From: Telopea speciosissima | Lineage: Eukaryota; Streptophyta; Magnoliopsida; Proteales; Proteaceae | Direction: 5' to 3' | Assembly (NCBI RefSeq): GCF_018873765.1 | Contig: NC_057924.1 | Span: forward strand, 3,472,001-3,536,000 | Length of the DNA stretch: 64,000 nt | Shown: piece by piece, positions 1-10,299 of the stretch | Layout: the number at the start of each line of letters is the position of its first letter | How positions within the stretch are numbered: position 1 is the first letter of the stretch | The notes under the pieces: model-generated | What the model saw: the letters and a program-made list of their open reading frames with translations, nothing else | The model's database searches: none | Told to the model about the DNA's origin: nothing | Program-made: the position numbers and the translations under genes

Positions 1-1904
1 ACATATATGTTTGGCTCCATTTTGAGAGATTTGAAAGAGCACTATTTCGAAGAAAGATTCTATTCACCAATACCAAATCAACATCCTATATTATAACCCA
101 ACTTACATTAATACCTTATATACGATTATATGCAAGTTTTAAACGGGTCCCAGTGGTTCCAGTCCTAGCCGATTCCAAACTGGTAAGATTCTGGAACCAT
201 TGGGAGATCCATCCCAGAACCAATTCATCCCGTTACTAATTGGTTCCAAAATTCAAATCTAGAATCGAGCCAATAACTCAATGGATGGATCGGTTCAGGC
301 CTAATTCCTAGTTCTGGATCTAAATTGACACCCTTAGCCTGTGATGCAACTTGGACCAGGCTATCGATGTTGGGTAATTGATGAACTTCAAAAGGGATCA
401 AGTCCAAGGCCTGGCCCAATGAAGTTCAAATTTAAACCCAAACTTCTCATGGACCAGCCAAATGTGTTTTACCCTTAATTTATATAAACTATCAGCAGAA
501 ACTGTGCATCGAAGATCATATTGACTTGCAGGTGACTTGGACTATAGAAAATGTAAGTGTTTATAGGAATACAGAATATAAATATTGTTGGTGTAAGGCA
601 TGGGAAAAATGATTTTCACTACAAAGCTACCGAAAAAAAAAAAAAGATTTTCATCATAAAAAAAAATTGTATTTTTATTATTTAATATGGAAAAAGTTCA
701 TTAGGATAATCCGTCCAAATAAGCTTAGTAGGGTGACTCAGTGACTCCCAAATTTGTAGCCAAGTGGAAAGATGATGTGGTAATTCTGACCGTTGGATAA
801 ATATATTTAGGATTGGATTACCCGGCCACATATTAGATTTCAAGACCTAATTCAATTAAATATCCCTTGTGTATTGATATGCATCCTTGTATTTTTCAAC
901 TGTTTGTGTATCCCGCCACATGTACTCTCTTGTAGTCTCCGGATATTTAGAGTTTTATTATGTCAATTGGTTACCTTTGTTTGGGCTGAACTCGACACAT
1001 AGGTAGCTGAGAATCTTTCATCTTGAGGTCTACCTATTCACAAAATTTAGGACCTATTTGATTTGTCAAGTAGTATAAACTTGGGTTGTCTTGACAAGTT
1101 TATCGTGATGGCGCATCCTAGAGTAACTTAACCCATTTTATACAACTTTAACATACTTGTTAAGCACTTTCATTGTTTGTTTCATGCTGAAATATCAATT
1201 GTCACTAATAAATTATTATTTTACATTTTCCAAAAAAAAATTTCAAGGCCAAATACTTATTTTGATTAAAAAAAAGGCCAGGTGGAAAAATAAAATTGAT
1301 GTCGAATCACTTGTTAGGAAAAAAATATATATATTTGTCTGTTCCACCCCTTATTTTATGGGTTTCTACTTGAGACGAGGCAAACAAATGAAATGCAAGT
1401 TGAGATTTAGACCATTCCATATGAAAGGTTTCTAGGAGAGGGTTATCTAAGAAAGTAGTATAGAGGAGCACACCAATGAGGTGTGACAAAATGGTATCGT
1501 ATATTGAAAGATAGTGAGATCATTTCATGTGAGGAGAGAGATTGATATAAAAATGCTAGTGTATCCCACTTGACAGCTCAATGAACCTTTTTTCAATATT
1601 TATTTAGGAGGCTAATTAGGCCATTTTCTTGATACTGATGGTCAATCTAACAAAACTGTAGAAAGAAATATATAAAAAGAACTAGTTGCCAATATGACTT
1701 GAAAGAAGCTTTGGGGAAAGAAACTTTTTCCTATTATAAAGAAGTGGTCTATGGGGAAAGAGAGACGAAGTAAAAAAAAGGTTACTTGTATAGGCTTATA
1801 TGATGTTCACAAATCACATCTGAAGATAACTGAAGAGATTGAACCTTATCTTAAGAGTTGAACCTAGACATGTCAACAGTGACAAATTCTCACAAGTGGT
1901 AGGT
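1..1904. other. Intergenic, no gene seen
   Basis: AT-rich sequence. About 150-345 looks like a degenerate TTCCAAAAT / GAACCGG-type repeat ending in TTGACACCCTTAG, related to the element at 2917. The short open frames show no recognisable protein. Confidence 0.5.
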
Positions 1905-1912
1905 CCAAAGAG

Positions 1913-2170
1913 CATGGTTCTAAGTATCGGTATCATATCGTTCGCATCGGGCGATATGTATCGGTTTGTTAGTCGTCGATATTGATACTGTACCGATACC
2001 ATATCAGTAGCATAGTATGGACAAGGGGTAAAATGGTCAGAAAACTCATTTTTAAGAAAATTCATGGGTTTTTTTGTCCGATACAACCGATCTAGATTGA
2101 TACCATATCGGTATCATATCGATTTTACAAATCACCGAAACCCGTTCTGATACCATGCACTAAAACCATG
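1913..2170. mobile_element. Short hAT-like non-autonomous element
   Basis: The ends are inverted (CATGGTTCTA at the left; TAAAACCATG at the right) and flanked by a perfect 8-bp target duplication CCAAAGAG at 1905-1912 and 2171-2178. The interior is made of GATATCGGTATC-like sequence and codes for nothing. An 8-bp duplication and CA...TG ends suit the hAT superfamily. Length 258 bp, downstream of IAMT1. Confidence 0.85.
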
Positions 2171-2548
2171 CCAAAGAGAGACCTTCTCATCAAATGTACC
2201 TTCTCATACATAGACACAATCATTAGCTACAAAAGAAAGTGAAATGAGGAGGGTTTCACTTTACTTACTAAGTTCTGATTCAAGGGAACACAAAGACACA
2301 ACCCCATCAAGTATGAAGATGACTTCACAGTCAGTGATAACACACATACACAATACATATACATACCCACAAAAGAGAGAGAGAGAGAGAGCCCATGAAT
2401 GAAAGATAGCCATCTATGATCTATTTCTACCTTTTATGGAGAGAGAGAGGGGGGGTGGGCCATGAATGAAAGACAATCATATTTGATCTATTTGTGCCTT
2501 TAGTGGATATTTGTGGATTCAAATTGCTTTCCCTCTCTTTCTTCCTTT

Positions 2549-5262
2549 CTATGCAAAGGAGAGGGAGGCAACTATGTGGAAGAACTGTAGCTGTTCAACT
2601 AACTCTATGGCATGGGCCGTTGCCCTAGGCTCAAGCCGCTTGAAGAGCTCTTCACTAAGCTGGTCACCTATGTGGGCATCCACTAAGACCCCACAAACAC
2701 TCCTACAACTATTGGCTAAGGCCCGGCCCACCTCGGCCTCATCATCTGGTCGGCTAACAACTAAAGGGCTTCCCCCTCTGAAAACCTCCAGCTTGTTAAT
2801 GGCAAACGAGCCGTTGGCTTCAACTACCTCCTTGAAGTCTTGGAGGCTTGGCGCGTAAACCGGTATATTGAAGCTGTCACGTTTCTCGCTTTCTATCAGA
2901 CCCTGCAATGCATTTAAGAGTGTCAATTTAGGATCAGAACAGAACCAGAATCAAAAACCGAATCAGAAACCGTTCTATTACTAAGTAGGACGATTCTATA
3001 TCAGACGGTCTCATTATTAAACGGTTTCGGTTCTAAAACTGACACCCTTGGGACCAAAACCGGTAGGGAACTATCCCGATTACCCAAGAGGCAGGCCCCC
3101 ATTCTCGTAGGTATGTAATGGGTTAAACCCATCCAGATGGCATCCATTATGTGTGGGTCCCACCATGTGGATGCCATCTGAATGGTTGGAACCCATTCTC
3201 GTACGAGAATGTGAACCCAACCCATTACCCAAAAGCCCGTTTGACAACCTTAGAAATGTAATAAAAAAATCCCAAAATATTTTAAAAAATTTATAAACTT
3301 AACAAGAGAACCAGTAGCCGTTCGATCTATATGCTTAGAATGAACGGTTGACGAGGGCGAATAGCCATGCGTTGGTCCCATATACACATAATCATAATCC
3401 GAACAATGATCAGAAGGTGTAAAATGGCTTTTTGTCGGTGTGCAGTGGAATGATTGCATGTGGTGTCGGCATATAGTATCCGGAGCACCATCATGTTTAG
3501 GTTATCTGGTCATGGTGGGATCCCCCACCTGCCATCTCTCAATCTTTGCTTCTCATAGCTGTAGTGGTCAAAAATGGAAAGGCGGACCCACCATTTATAA
3601 GTTTTTATGGAGCCTCAGCCTATGGTTGGTTAATAAGATCCATTCATTCATAACTGCTGCCGGTGCATGATTATTTGTCACCCTGAAGCAACATCTAATC
3701 GTCTCTCCACTTTTGGTTTTTTCTTGTTTCCTTCTCTTACGGTAGTGTCAGGGTCAACAGCCAACGCTGTAGACCCTGGCCAGAAACCGTTGATGGGGGA
3801 ATCAGAATGTTAAGTGATTTGTCCTTGGAAATGGTGGGATTAGGAATATATAATATATACCTCTTGGACGAGATCATTCCAAGCATCCTGAAAGTGGGTC
3901 CCAAAGAGAACACCAGCCCCACCTTGATCAGTGGGGTCCACAGAGGTTCTCCCCAAGCAAACAAGAAACATGGATCCACCCTTCTTCATCTCACGTGAAC
4001 GCGACCTTAGGAATCCTGCTAAGTCCGCTTGGAATTGCTTCTTGTAAGCATTGACTGTACTCTCACCTGCACCGTGGATAAATACCCTTCCTTTGTTATA
4101 AGCCGTTGATCTCTTATCCATCACGATCTCCGGCACCTGGTAATGCATTATAATATTTATGAGTGGGTTGACCTTTTGACCAGTCAGAAGTAGAAAAGGG
4201 AATCAGACGGTCACGATCATCATGTGATTAAATTATTTTTTCGACGTATTGTATGAAAGAACGAAACCTGAGAGAGCCAGTGCAAAGAGAAAGCAGAGTA
4301 GAAGACATCTATGGATCTGGCCGGAAACAGACGCCTGTAGAAAGATCCCGGAACTCCGGCGGCGAAGTAGGAGCGATGACCATCGGCGGCGAGGCACTCT
4401 TCCATGGTGGCGCCGTTGTTGGCCAAAGGAGGGAGGAGCTGGAAGAGGGTGTTGAAGTCGTTCGAAGGGAGGTCGGAAAAGAAGGCGGAGAACTCCGGTG
4501 GATCGTAGCCCATGGCCTCGTAACGTTTAGAGATGTGTTTGATGATGGCATCAACGATGTAGATGGTGTTGCCGCCGCATGAACACCCGAGATCCGCCAC
4601 TGCAAATGGAATCTCCGGTGACTCTAGTTGCACTCTATCGAGTGTATTCTCTAGCAGGTGAAGCATCGATCGAGCGTGAATTGCCTGCATTTTTAATTAG
4701 CAAGCCGCCAAGCCATGATCATAAATTAGAAGGAAAGGATACATGAAAAAATATGATTATTTTATAACAACAAGTGGTATCGTAGTAGTTATTGGTGGTC
4801 ATTAAAGTTGGTTTGAAATTTAGTCAAAGAAGTAACACATTAAAACATTACTATTATATATTTAGGAGCAAGAACGCTACTTGGGCGCGTGTGGTGCGCA
4901 GCCCCTGTGCCTTGATACTGGAGCAAGCAAAATGACCTCCGCACCCCCATAGAAAGACAGAATTTCCCAGGGATACAATGGCGCACCGCACATGCCTAGG
5001 GGCATTCTCTTTCCCCATAGAGTAAGCCAGGAGAGAAGGGAGTGGTGGAGGAATTTTAATGACAAAATCAAGAACATGAAATCAGAAAGAACATAGATGT
5101 AAGTGTAAATTAAAGGAGGGGAGCAAGAAATTGGGAAGAAAAGGACCAAACCTGAGCCTGAGAGTTGTTGGCATAGCTAGTCTCTCCTTTACCTCCCTTC
5201 ATGCTGAGCATCTTCTCAAGCTTCCTTTCAGAAACAACAAGATTATCTCCTTGGAGAGCCAT
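2549..5262 (-). CDS. IAMT1: Indole-3-acetate O-methyltransferase (SABATH family), 4 exons
   Basis: Transfers the methyl group of S-adenosylmethionine to the carboxyl of indole-3-acetic acid, giving methyl-IAA, a cytosolic step that lowers free auxin. Exons (minus strand): 5152-5262, 4268-4684, 3861-4136 and 2549-2902; all junctions are GT-AG and phase 0; stop TAG. The 385-residue product compares with 386 remembered for Arabidopsis IAMT1. Visible SABATH features are the N-terminal SYANNSQAQ segment (residues 29-37), the SAM-binding DLGCSCGGNT (68-77), FFSDLPSNDFN (105-115), the VPGSFYRRLFPARS block (148-161) and SLHWLSQVP across the exon 2/3 junction. Similarity to IAMT1 runs through all four exons, including DPTDQGGAG in exon 3 and the LQFFHIVASLSF end, so this is the IAA branch and not the salicylate or jasmonate branches (inference from remembered sequences). 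A Cys replaces the usual second Ser of the DLGCSSG motif. Intron 3 holds two small transposon copies and intron 1 one. Confidence 0.95.
2917..3049. mobile_element. Small inverted-repeat element in IAMT1 intron 3
   Basis: The left end AAGAGTGTCAATTTAGG and the right end (reverse complement AAGGGTGTCAGTTTTAG) form terminal inverted repeats around about 133 bp of CGGTTC/GAACCG-rich sequence. Similar termini occur at 290-345, 27238-27598 and 38179, so this is a dispersed family. No clean target duplication was found. Confidence 0.55.
3089..3222. mobile_element. Palindromic MITE (family A) in IAMT1 intron 3
   Basis: Inverted ends carry CATTCTCGTA / TACGAGAATG, with an inner imperfect palindrome CAGATGGCATCC ... 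GGATGCCATCTG. Possible flanking duplication TTACCCAA at about 3081-3088 and 3223-3230. Related copies lie at about 7188-7316 and 26922-27057. Confidence 0.6.
4867..5030. mobile_element. Degenerate hairpin MITE in IAMT1 intron 1
   Basis: The left arm (GGTGCGCAG near 4890) and the right arm (GGCGCACCGCAC near 4980) are inverted, and the middle holds the AAATGACC / CACCCCCAT motifs shared with the family B MITEs at 15242 and 23308. The arms are diverged, so this looks older. Confidence 0.5.
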
Positions 5263-5384
5263 CACTCATTCACTGATCTTCTTGCTGGGTAGGGAAAAGA
5301 GTCAGTTGGGTTGTTTTATTTTGGGGTGAAAACTGAGAGACTGAAGAGGAGACCATAAGTAAGTGTTTCAATACATATTAATAT

Positions 5385-5400
5385 ATACATATATATAGAG
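5385..5400 (-). promoter_or_regulatory. Probable TATA box of IAMT1
   Basis: Read on the minus strand, an alternating TATATATA stretch lies about 125-140 bp upstream of the IAMT1 start codon at 5262. A start site about 30 bp downstream would give a leader of roughly 100 nt. No other strong TATA candidate lies in the next 200 bp upstream. Inferred from position and composition only. Confidence 0.45.
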
Positions 5401-6234
5401 TGTGAACTAAGAATTGAAGAGAATTTCAGTGCAGGGAAGAGAGTGTTTCCTTGTTAGCATTTTAGATTAGGATACAAAACATGAAATTCTTTCTCTCTTT
5501 CTTTTTCTTTCCTAGCTCTTTCTTTCTTTATTGGTTGGAAAGAATGAAATAATATATAATATTATTATTCTTAGATAAAGTGCAAAGATGACAAGCTTGG
5601 TACCCATGCATACATGTCCATGGCATATTGCCATAGCACTAAACAAGGGAAAGACTATTACCAAAAAAACAAAAAACAAGGGAAAGACATCTTTACAATA
5701 CATGGAAAGAGAACATTACAATACAAAGAAAGAGATCTTTATAATACACCCCCCCCCCCTCCCCGGGCCCCCTCTCTTTTGGCTGGCCTAGATCCTCAAG
5801 TTCCCACCACAGCTGGTGGAGGAGAGCCAAATTCAAAAAGAAAATATTGCAAAACTACTACAAGCCCTAATTAACACTCATTTTCACACAACTGAAAGGC
5901 AATGGACCAAATTCATTGTCTAAAGGGATTTTCTTGTTGACACCCACCACGGCTTGAGTATAATTTTTTTCCAACAAGGGTAATAGTATCATTTCACCTG
6001 GATATTCTAAAATGTGCATGATAGTGGCACCTATTGATAATGACATAATGATATGTCACTTTTTTACTCTTATCTTAAAGCATTTTTTGAGGATAATATA
6101 AGGGGCAATTAAAAGAATGTGTCAAATTTTAAACACATTTATAAAGATGTCATTGAGATACTCCATTCTCTAAATGGATCGTATTAGTTGCCTTCTGCTA
6201 CTTTTGGATTGGTGGCCTCATAGTTTGACAAAGG
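5401..6234. other. Upstream region of IAMT1, no gene seen
   Basis: AT-rich promoter-side sequence with TTTCTTTC-type pyrimidine tracts (5480-5525), a C run near 5750 and no conserved reading frame. Confidence 0.4.
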
Positions 6235-6405
6235 ACGGATGTTGGTGCAACGGGAAAGTTGCTCCATTGCAACCTAGTGGTTTCAAGTTCGAGTCAAGGA
6301 ATAGCCTTTCTGTAAAGCCGATATAAGGTTGCATGTATTATGACTCTCTCCGAACCCCCACAATGACAAGAGTCTCATGCATTGAGTACGCTCTTTGTTC
6401 CCAAT
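6235..6405 (+). mobile_element. Diverged Au-type SINE
   Basis: The tRNA-derived head is recognisable (TTGGTGCAACGGGAAAGTTG as A box, AGTTCGAGTC as B box), as is the Au-type 3' end with CTCATGCATTGAGTACGCTC. It is the same family as the copies at 13753 and 45687 but more diverged, and no target duplication was found. Confidence 0.7.
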
Positions 6406-6911
6406 AATATTAACAAAGAATTTCTTTGGATAAGATGGAAATGAAAAACAAAGAAAGTAGAGTTGAACAAAGACTAAGCCCTTGAAAAATGTGGACAGAC
6501 GAGAAGACTTTTGCCTTGTTAGAGTTGGGATAAAGGTGGAAATTGAAGCACAACAAAGAGTAAGCCCGTGAAAAGCGTGGACAGAAGAGAAGACTTTCGC
6601 CTTTTTTTTAATTTATGTTATTCCTTCCTTTTTTACATAAGTTTGAATCAAAGAAAACTATCCAACACTTACTTATTTCCAATTCCACCCAGCCAAGGGA
6701 CAACCTGTTCTAAACCGTTTAGATAATTGGTTTGATGGAGCCCATTTCACTTTGTTGGTCAAGTGCTTTACATGTTTTTACTGTCTGGTTTTCCCCAAAT
6801 AGGGGAACACAACAGTCTATATATAGTTTAAAACAAGTTTATCGCAATTAGTTTTTTAAATTACTCTGTACGTATGGGGAGGGGATCTGGCTCAAAATAC
6901 TCTCTACAAAC

Positions 6912-7078
6912 AGAAAATTATCTCCTCCAATTCCCTGTCCGGTCCAATTCCCTAGTACCTCTAATAAGGGGGGGGGGAGGCACCTGGGCAAGGGTAGGGT
7001 GATCATTGCCTCCCACCCCAACTTTGTTAGAGGCATTGGGAACTAAGCCGGAGAGGGAACTAGAGGAGATAAAGATCT
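6912..7078. mobile_element. Hairpin MITE (family C)
   Basis: About 50-bp arms are inverted: TTATCTCCTCCAATTCCC at the left, and the reverse complement of the right end reads TTATCTCCTCTAGTTCCC, each continuing to CCTCTAA. Flanks TCTACAAAC / TCCACAAAC form a near-perfect 9-bp duplication, suggesting a Mutator-like origin. Confidence 0.7.
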
Positions 7079-7187
7079 TCCACAAACATTCTAATACTAT
7101 ATATGCCAACAGTTCTACTAATTTTTTTTTATCAATTACGAAGAAAAAGCAAATAAAGAAAACCCCTTAATGGATTGAAGGCTGGAT

Positions 7188-7316
7188 CAGGTTCTCATAC
7201 GAGAACTAATCTCGTATGCTCAGATGACGCACAAGTGGAATCTACACTCTTAGATTCCATTTGTGCACCATCTAGTGTACATGAATGGTTCTCGTACGAG
7301 AACCTAAACCATTCTC
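7188..7316. mobile_element. Palindromic MITE (family A)
   Basis: The ends contain GTTCTCATACGAGAAC (left) and the perfect palindrome GTTCTCGTACGAGAAC (right), around an inner hairpin (GGAATCTACACTCTTAGATTCC). Target duplication not resolved. Confidence 0.65.
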
Positions 7317-7656
7317 TCCTCGATGGTACGGCATACTTGGAGAGTAATTACTCTTCACATATGAGGAGATATTCCAAATTATAAACCCTAGGTCTAGATG
7401 GTGAGGCACCTATTGGAAAAGCGTAATAAAAACTGAATTTCAATTAGCATCAAAACTCTTCAATCTCCATCTACGATTTGATTATGTATGAGTATAGTTA
7501 TATCATCCATCGATGGTCCATGGATAGAAAAGAATGTTTACTTTACCTTTATAGTTTGTAATTAATTATCCCCATAATCTACATAGCTTAGCTTTTTCAA
7601 GTGAAGGTGGGTGGTTCTCCACCCTTAGAAAAGTTGGGTTGATAATGATATCAAGA

Positions 7657-7690
7657 AGTTTAGTTTAGTTTAGTTTAGTTTAGTTTAGTT
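7657..7690. repeat. (AGTTT)n pentanucleotide run
   Basis: About seven uninterrupted AGTTT units. It is not the plant telomere unit TTTAGGG. Confidence 0.9.
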
Positions 7691-8351
7691 AAATTAAAAT
7701 GTTGTAATCTATGATTATAATTAGATTACAATCACAACGATATCCTTTTCTTCGAGTTGACTAACTGTACCTGAAAAAAGAGGATCCTCGTTACAAGTAA
7801 AATATGTATAACCCCTCTAGCATCTTCATCGATGATATAAAGTAATTAATGACACTAACTGAGTAGCTTATGAACTGATCATTGATATGAGATTAAGACA
7901 ATAAAAGCTAGGGAAAGTGTTTTCTGTGGGGGAGCGTGGCCCTTGTGTGCATGTGAGGGTCAATAGGAGTATGCATGGAAGGGGTTCGGATTTCCACCTT
8001 TCATGGGGGTGATTGGTCATTTCGCCCCTCTGTGTTTTGTGTTTTAAGCACAGCATACACTCTCTCTCATAGATGTTTTTTTTTTTCTTTCCCTAAAAGC
8101 GAATACACCATCTGATTTGGCTCCATATTGATATCTAGAATGCTCAATATAACATATAGGGAGAGGTCTCATAAAATTTTTTTTAAAAAAAGCAAACAAG
8201 TGGCATAGAGGAGTAAACCATGAGGTATGAGATCATTTCATGTGAAAACGAGAGAAATAGACAAAGAGGTACTACTATACTCTACCCCAGTAGCTCAGAA
8301 AACTTTTTCCATATATATATGATGATATCAGGAACAAAGGCTCCACCAGCC

Positions 8352-8538
8352 GAATCCAGATCCTCTACTGCCGAGCTGCCCGACAGGACCGTGCAGTCCA
8401 GACACAGTGAGGCGTGCAGTGACCGCCTTGCCCCTACCCAAACACCTTGCCCGAGTGGAGGTAAGGCGGTCATTGCGTGCCTCACTGTGTCTGGGCTGCA
8501 CGGTCTTGCCGGGCAGCTCGGCAGTAGAAGATCCTTAT
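8352..8538. mobile_element. Near-perfect hairpin MITE with 9-10-bp target duplication
   Basis: Two arms of about 70-75 bp are inverted (TACTGCCGAGCTGCCCG at the left; its complement CGGGCAGCTCGGCAGTA at the right) around a short loop, and are flanked by TCCACCAGCC at 8342-8351 and 8538-8547. GC content is well above the flanks. The central AAGGCGGTCATTGC motif echoes families B and C. Mutator-like by duplication length. Confidence 0.85.
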
Positions 8539-9495
8539 CCACCAGCCTTGCGTAGAGATTAATTCCATGTAGTGTATTCTTGTCTCTGATGAATGTTAAT
8601 TGAAATAAGTTTTCCTTCACTCGTGGAGGAAGAAGAATTCCTACATTACTAGTGATATGATAATATGATTGAACTCATATGCCATCATTAATTCCCACCC
8701 CTTATTATACATGGTCAAAGAATACCTTTCCACCCTCCTATTTGACGCATCGTAACCTGCCCATGAGAAGTTTCGAGGGAAATTCAAGAATGAAAAAATT
8801 CCATTTAAAAGCCAAAAGGATGTTGGTTGCCTGATTATTCTGTGGAATTATCACCCCAAAATTCAAGGTTCCCTTTGTACCTAAATCTTTAACTACTGGT
8901 TGCTACTGGCTAGTAGTCAACCATTTTTATGGTGGCTCACTTTTAAAAAAAAAATTTTATTTTAATTATTTTCTACCTCTGGAAATGGAGAGTGGAGACC
9001 CGGGATCTTATTCTTCTTCTTTCATCTTCAAATACCCTTTTTGCACGTCTATGTCTATACTCCAGAACACTTGAAAATTTTCTTCTCACTCCCTTCCCCT
9101 TCTTAAGTTTAGTCCCACTTGTTTTTAAAATAGCAAAGTGCCCTTGGGTGGGCCATCCACAAATCATGAGATGCATATGTATATGCCACGTGGCAAGTTA
9201 GTTGGATTTATATTTTGTGAAAAACACCTATCCATATCATCATATCTAAGAACGTGGTAGGTAGGTTTCATTCCAAATCTTAAAATAATGTATATGTCTG
9301 GCTAAAAACTTAACTCGTACATTTGAGAGTGGAAGCTAAGCATCAATTTCGGCACCTTCAGTGGTTTCAATGAAATGATTTTTACAATTTTTAGCTCATT
9401 ACAAATTATATTTGATATTTTTCCCCCTCTAGTGCAATAACTACCCGCCGCATCGGAGAGAAAGATATAGAGGGAAGAGAGATGCAAGAGTGAAC

Positions 9496-9520
9496 CACAC
9501 ACACACACACACACACACAC
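9496..9520. repeat. (CA)n microsatellite
   Basis: About 12 uninterrupted CA units. A G17-type homopolymer run lies 150 bp to the right, at about 9667-9682. Confidence 0.9.
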
Positions 9521-10299
9521 TGAGAGAAGGGGGTTGTGGGGTTCAAATTAAGAAACAAAGGCCAATTTGATAGAAATAGTAACTCATAAATAGAGTTCAA
9601 GTTTGAATTCCAGAGATCATATAGAAGGGATTCTGTATGATGATACAGAAATGAAAGACTCCCTAATGGGGGGGGGGGGGGGGAGGGGGGAAGGGGTGTA
9701 AGGGGCAATAGAGGGAAACAACCAATCATCGGGAGAGATAGTGGGGAGTCCCGGCGGTGCTCTGCTCTGCTCCGCTCCTTGGAGGCAGCGACCGAGGCAA
9801 CAGCTGTATTTGACTATCTCTAGCTGAAAGACCAGGTTTATGTCGGAAGAAAAGGAGGTGGTGATGGTAAAAGTTTTGGAGGTGGGGGTATGGGCAAAGC
9901 TATAAATATGAAACTTATGGGTGCATAGAGGACAAAAGTACCAATGGGTGATCTCAGTTTTATGTGACTTACAGGATTATGAGCAATAAACTTGACGTGG
10001 CATGTGGAACCTATGATAAAGATGAACTTTATGTCAACTTCTTACTGGAGATGATTTCCATCTGCATCACAAACATGGGAAAAATTTTGTAGATAACCAT
10101 AATTGCATGCCTTAGCATTTGTACCAAGCTTGCGGCAATGCTCAAACATTAATGTTACAATTTACAAATGACATGTGCAGGATGTTGGGGTATTAAGATG
10201 ATAGAACTCAGCATTTTCTAGTAATCACACATACATACGAAACCACACACATCAGTGCCAGAAACCTCATTTCTTCAAGTTTAGGCATAGACAATAGAA

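Larger units (their letters stand above)
7691..10299. other. IAMT1-LIP5 intergenic region
   Basis: Apart from the hairpin element at 8352-8538, the CA run and the G run near 9670, I see only AT-rich non-coding DNA. The LIP5 3' UTR must lie at the right end (below 10300), but no clear AATAAA is visible on the minus strand. Confidence 0.4.

Noticed and set aside
4309-4605. 98- and 109-codon frames over IAMT1 exon 2
   Set aside because: Out-of-frame and antisense shadows of the methyltransferase exon.
7657-7690. Telomeric repeat
   Set aside because: The unit is AGTTT, not TTTAGGG.
8220-8620. Overlapping 111- and 112-codon frames on both strands
   Set aside because: They are created by the GC-rich inverted arms of the hairpin MITE at 8352-8538.
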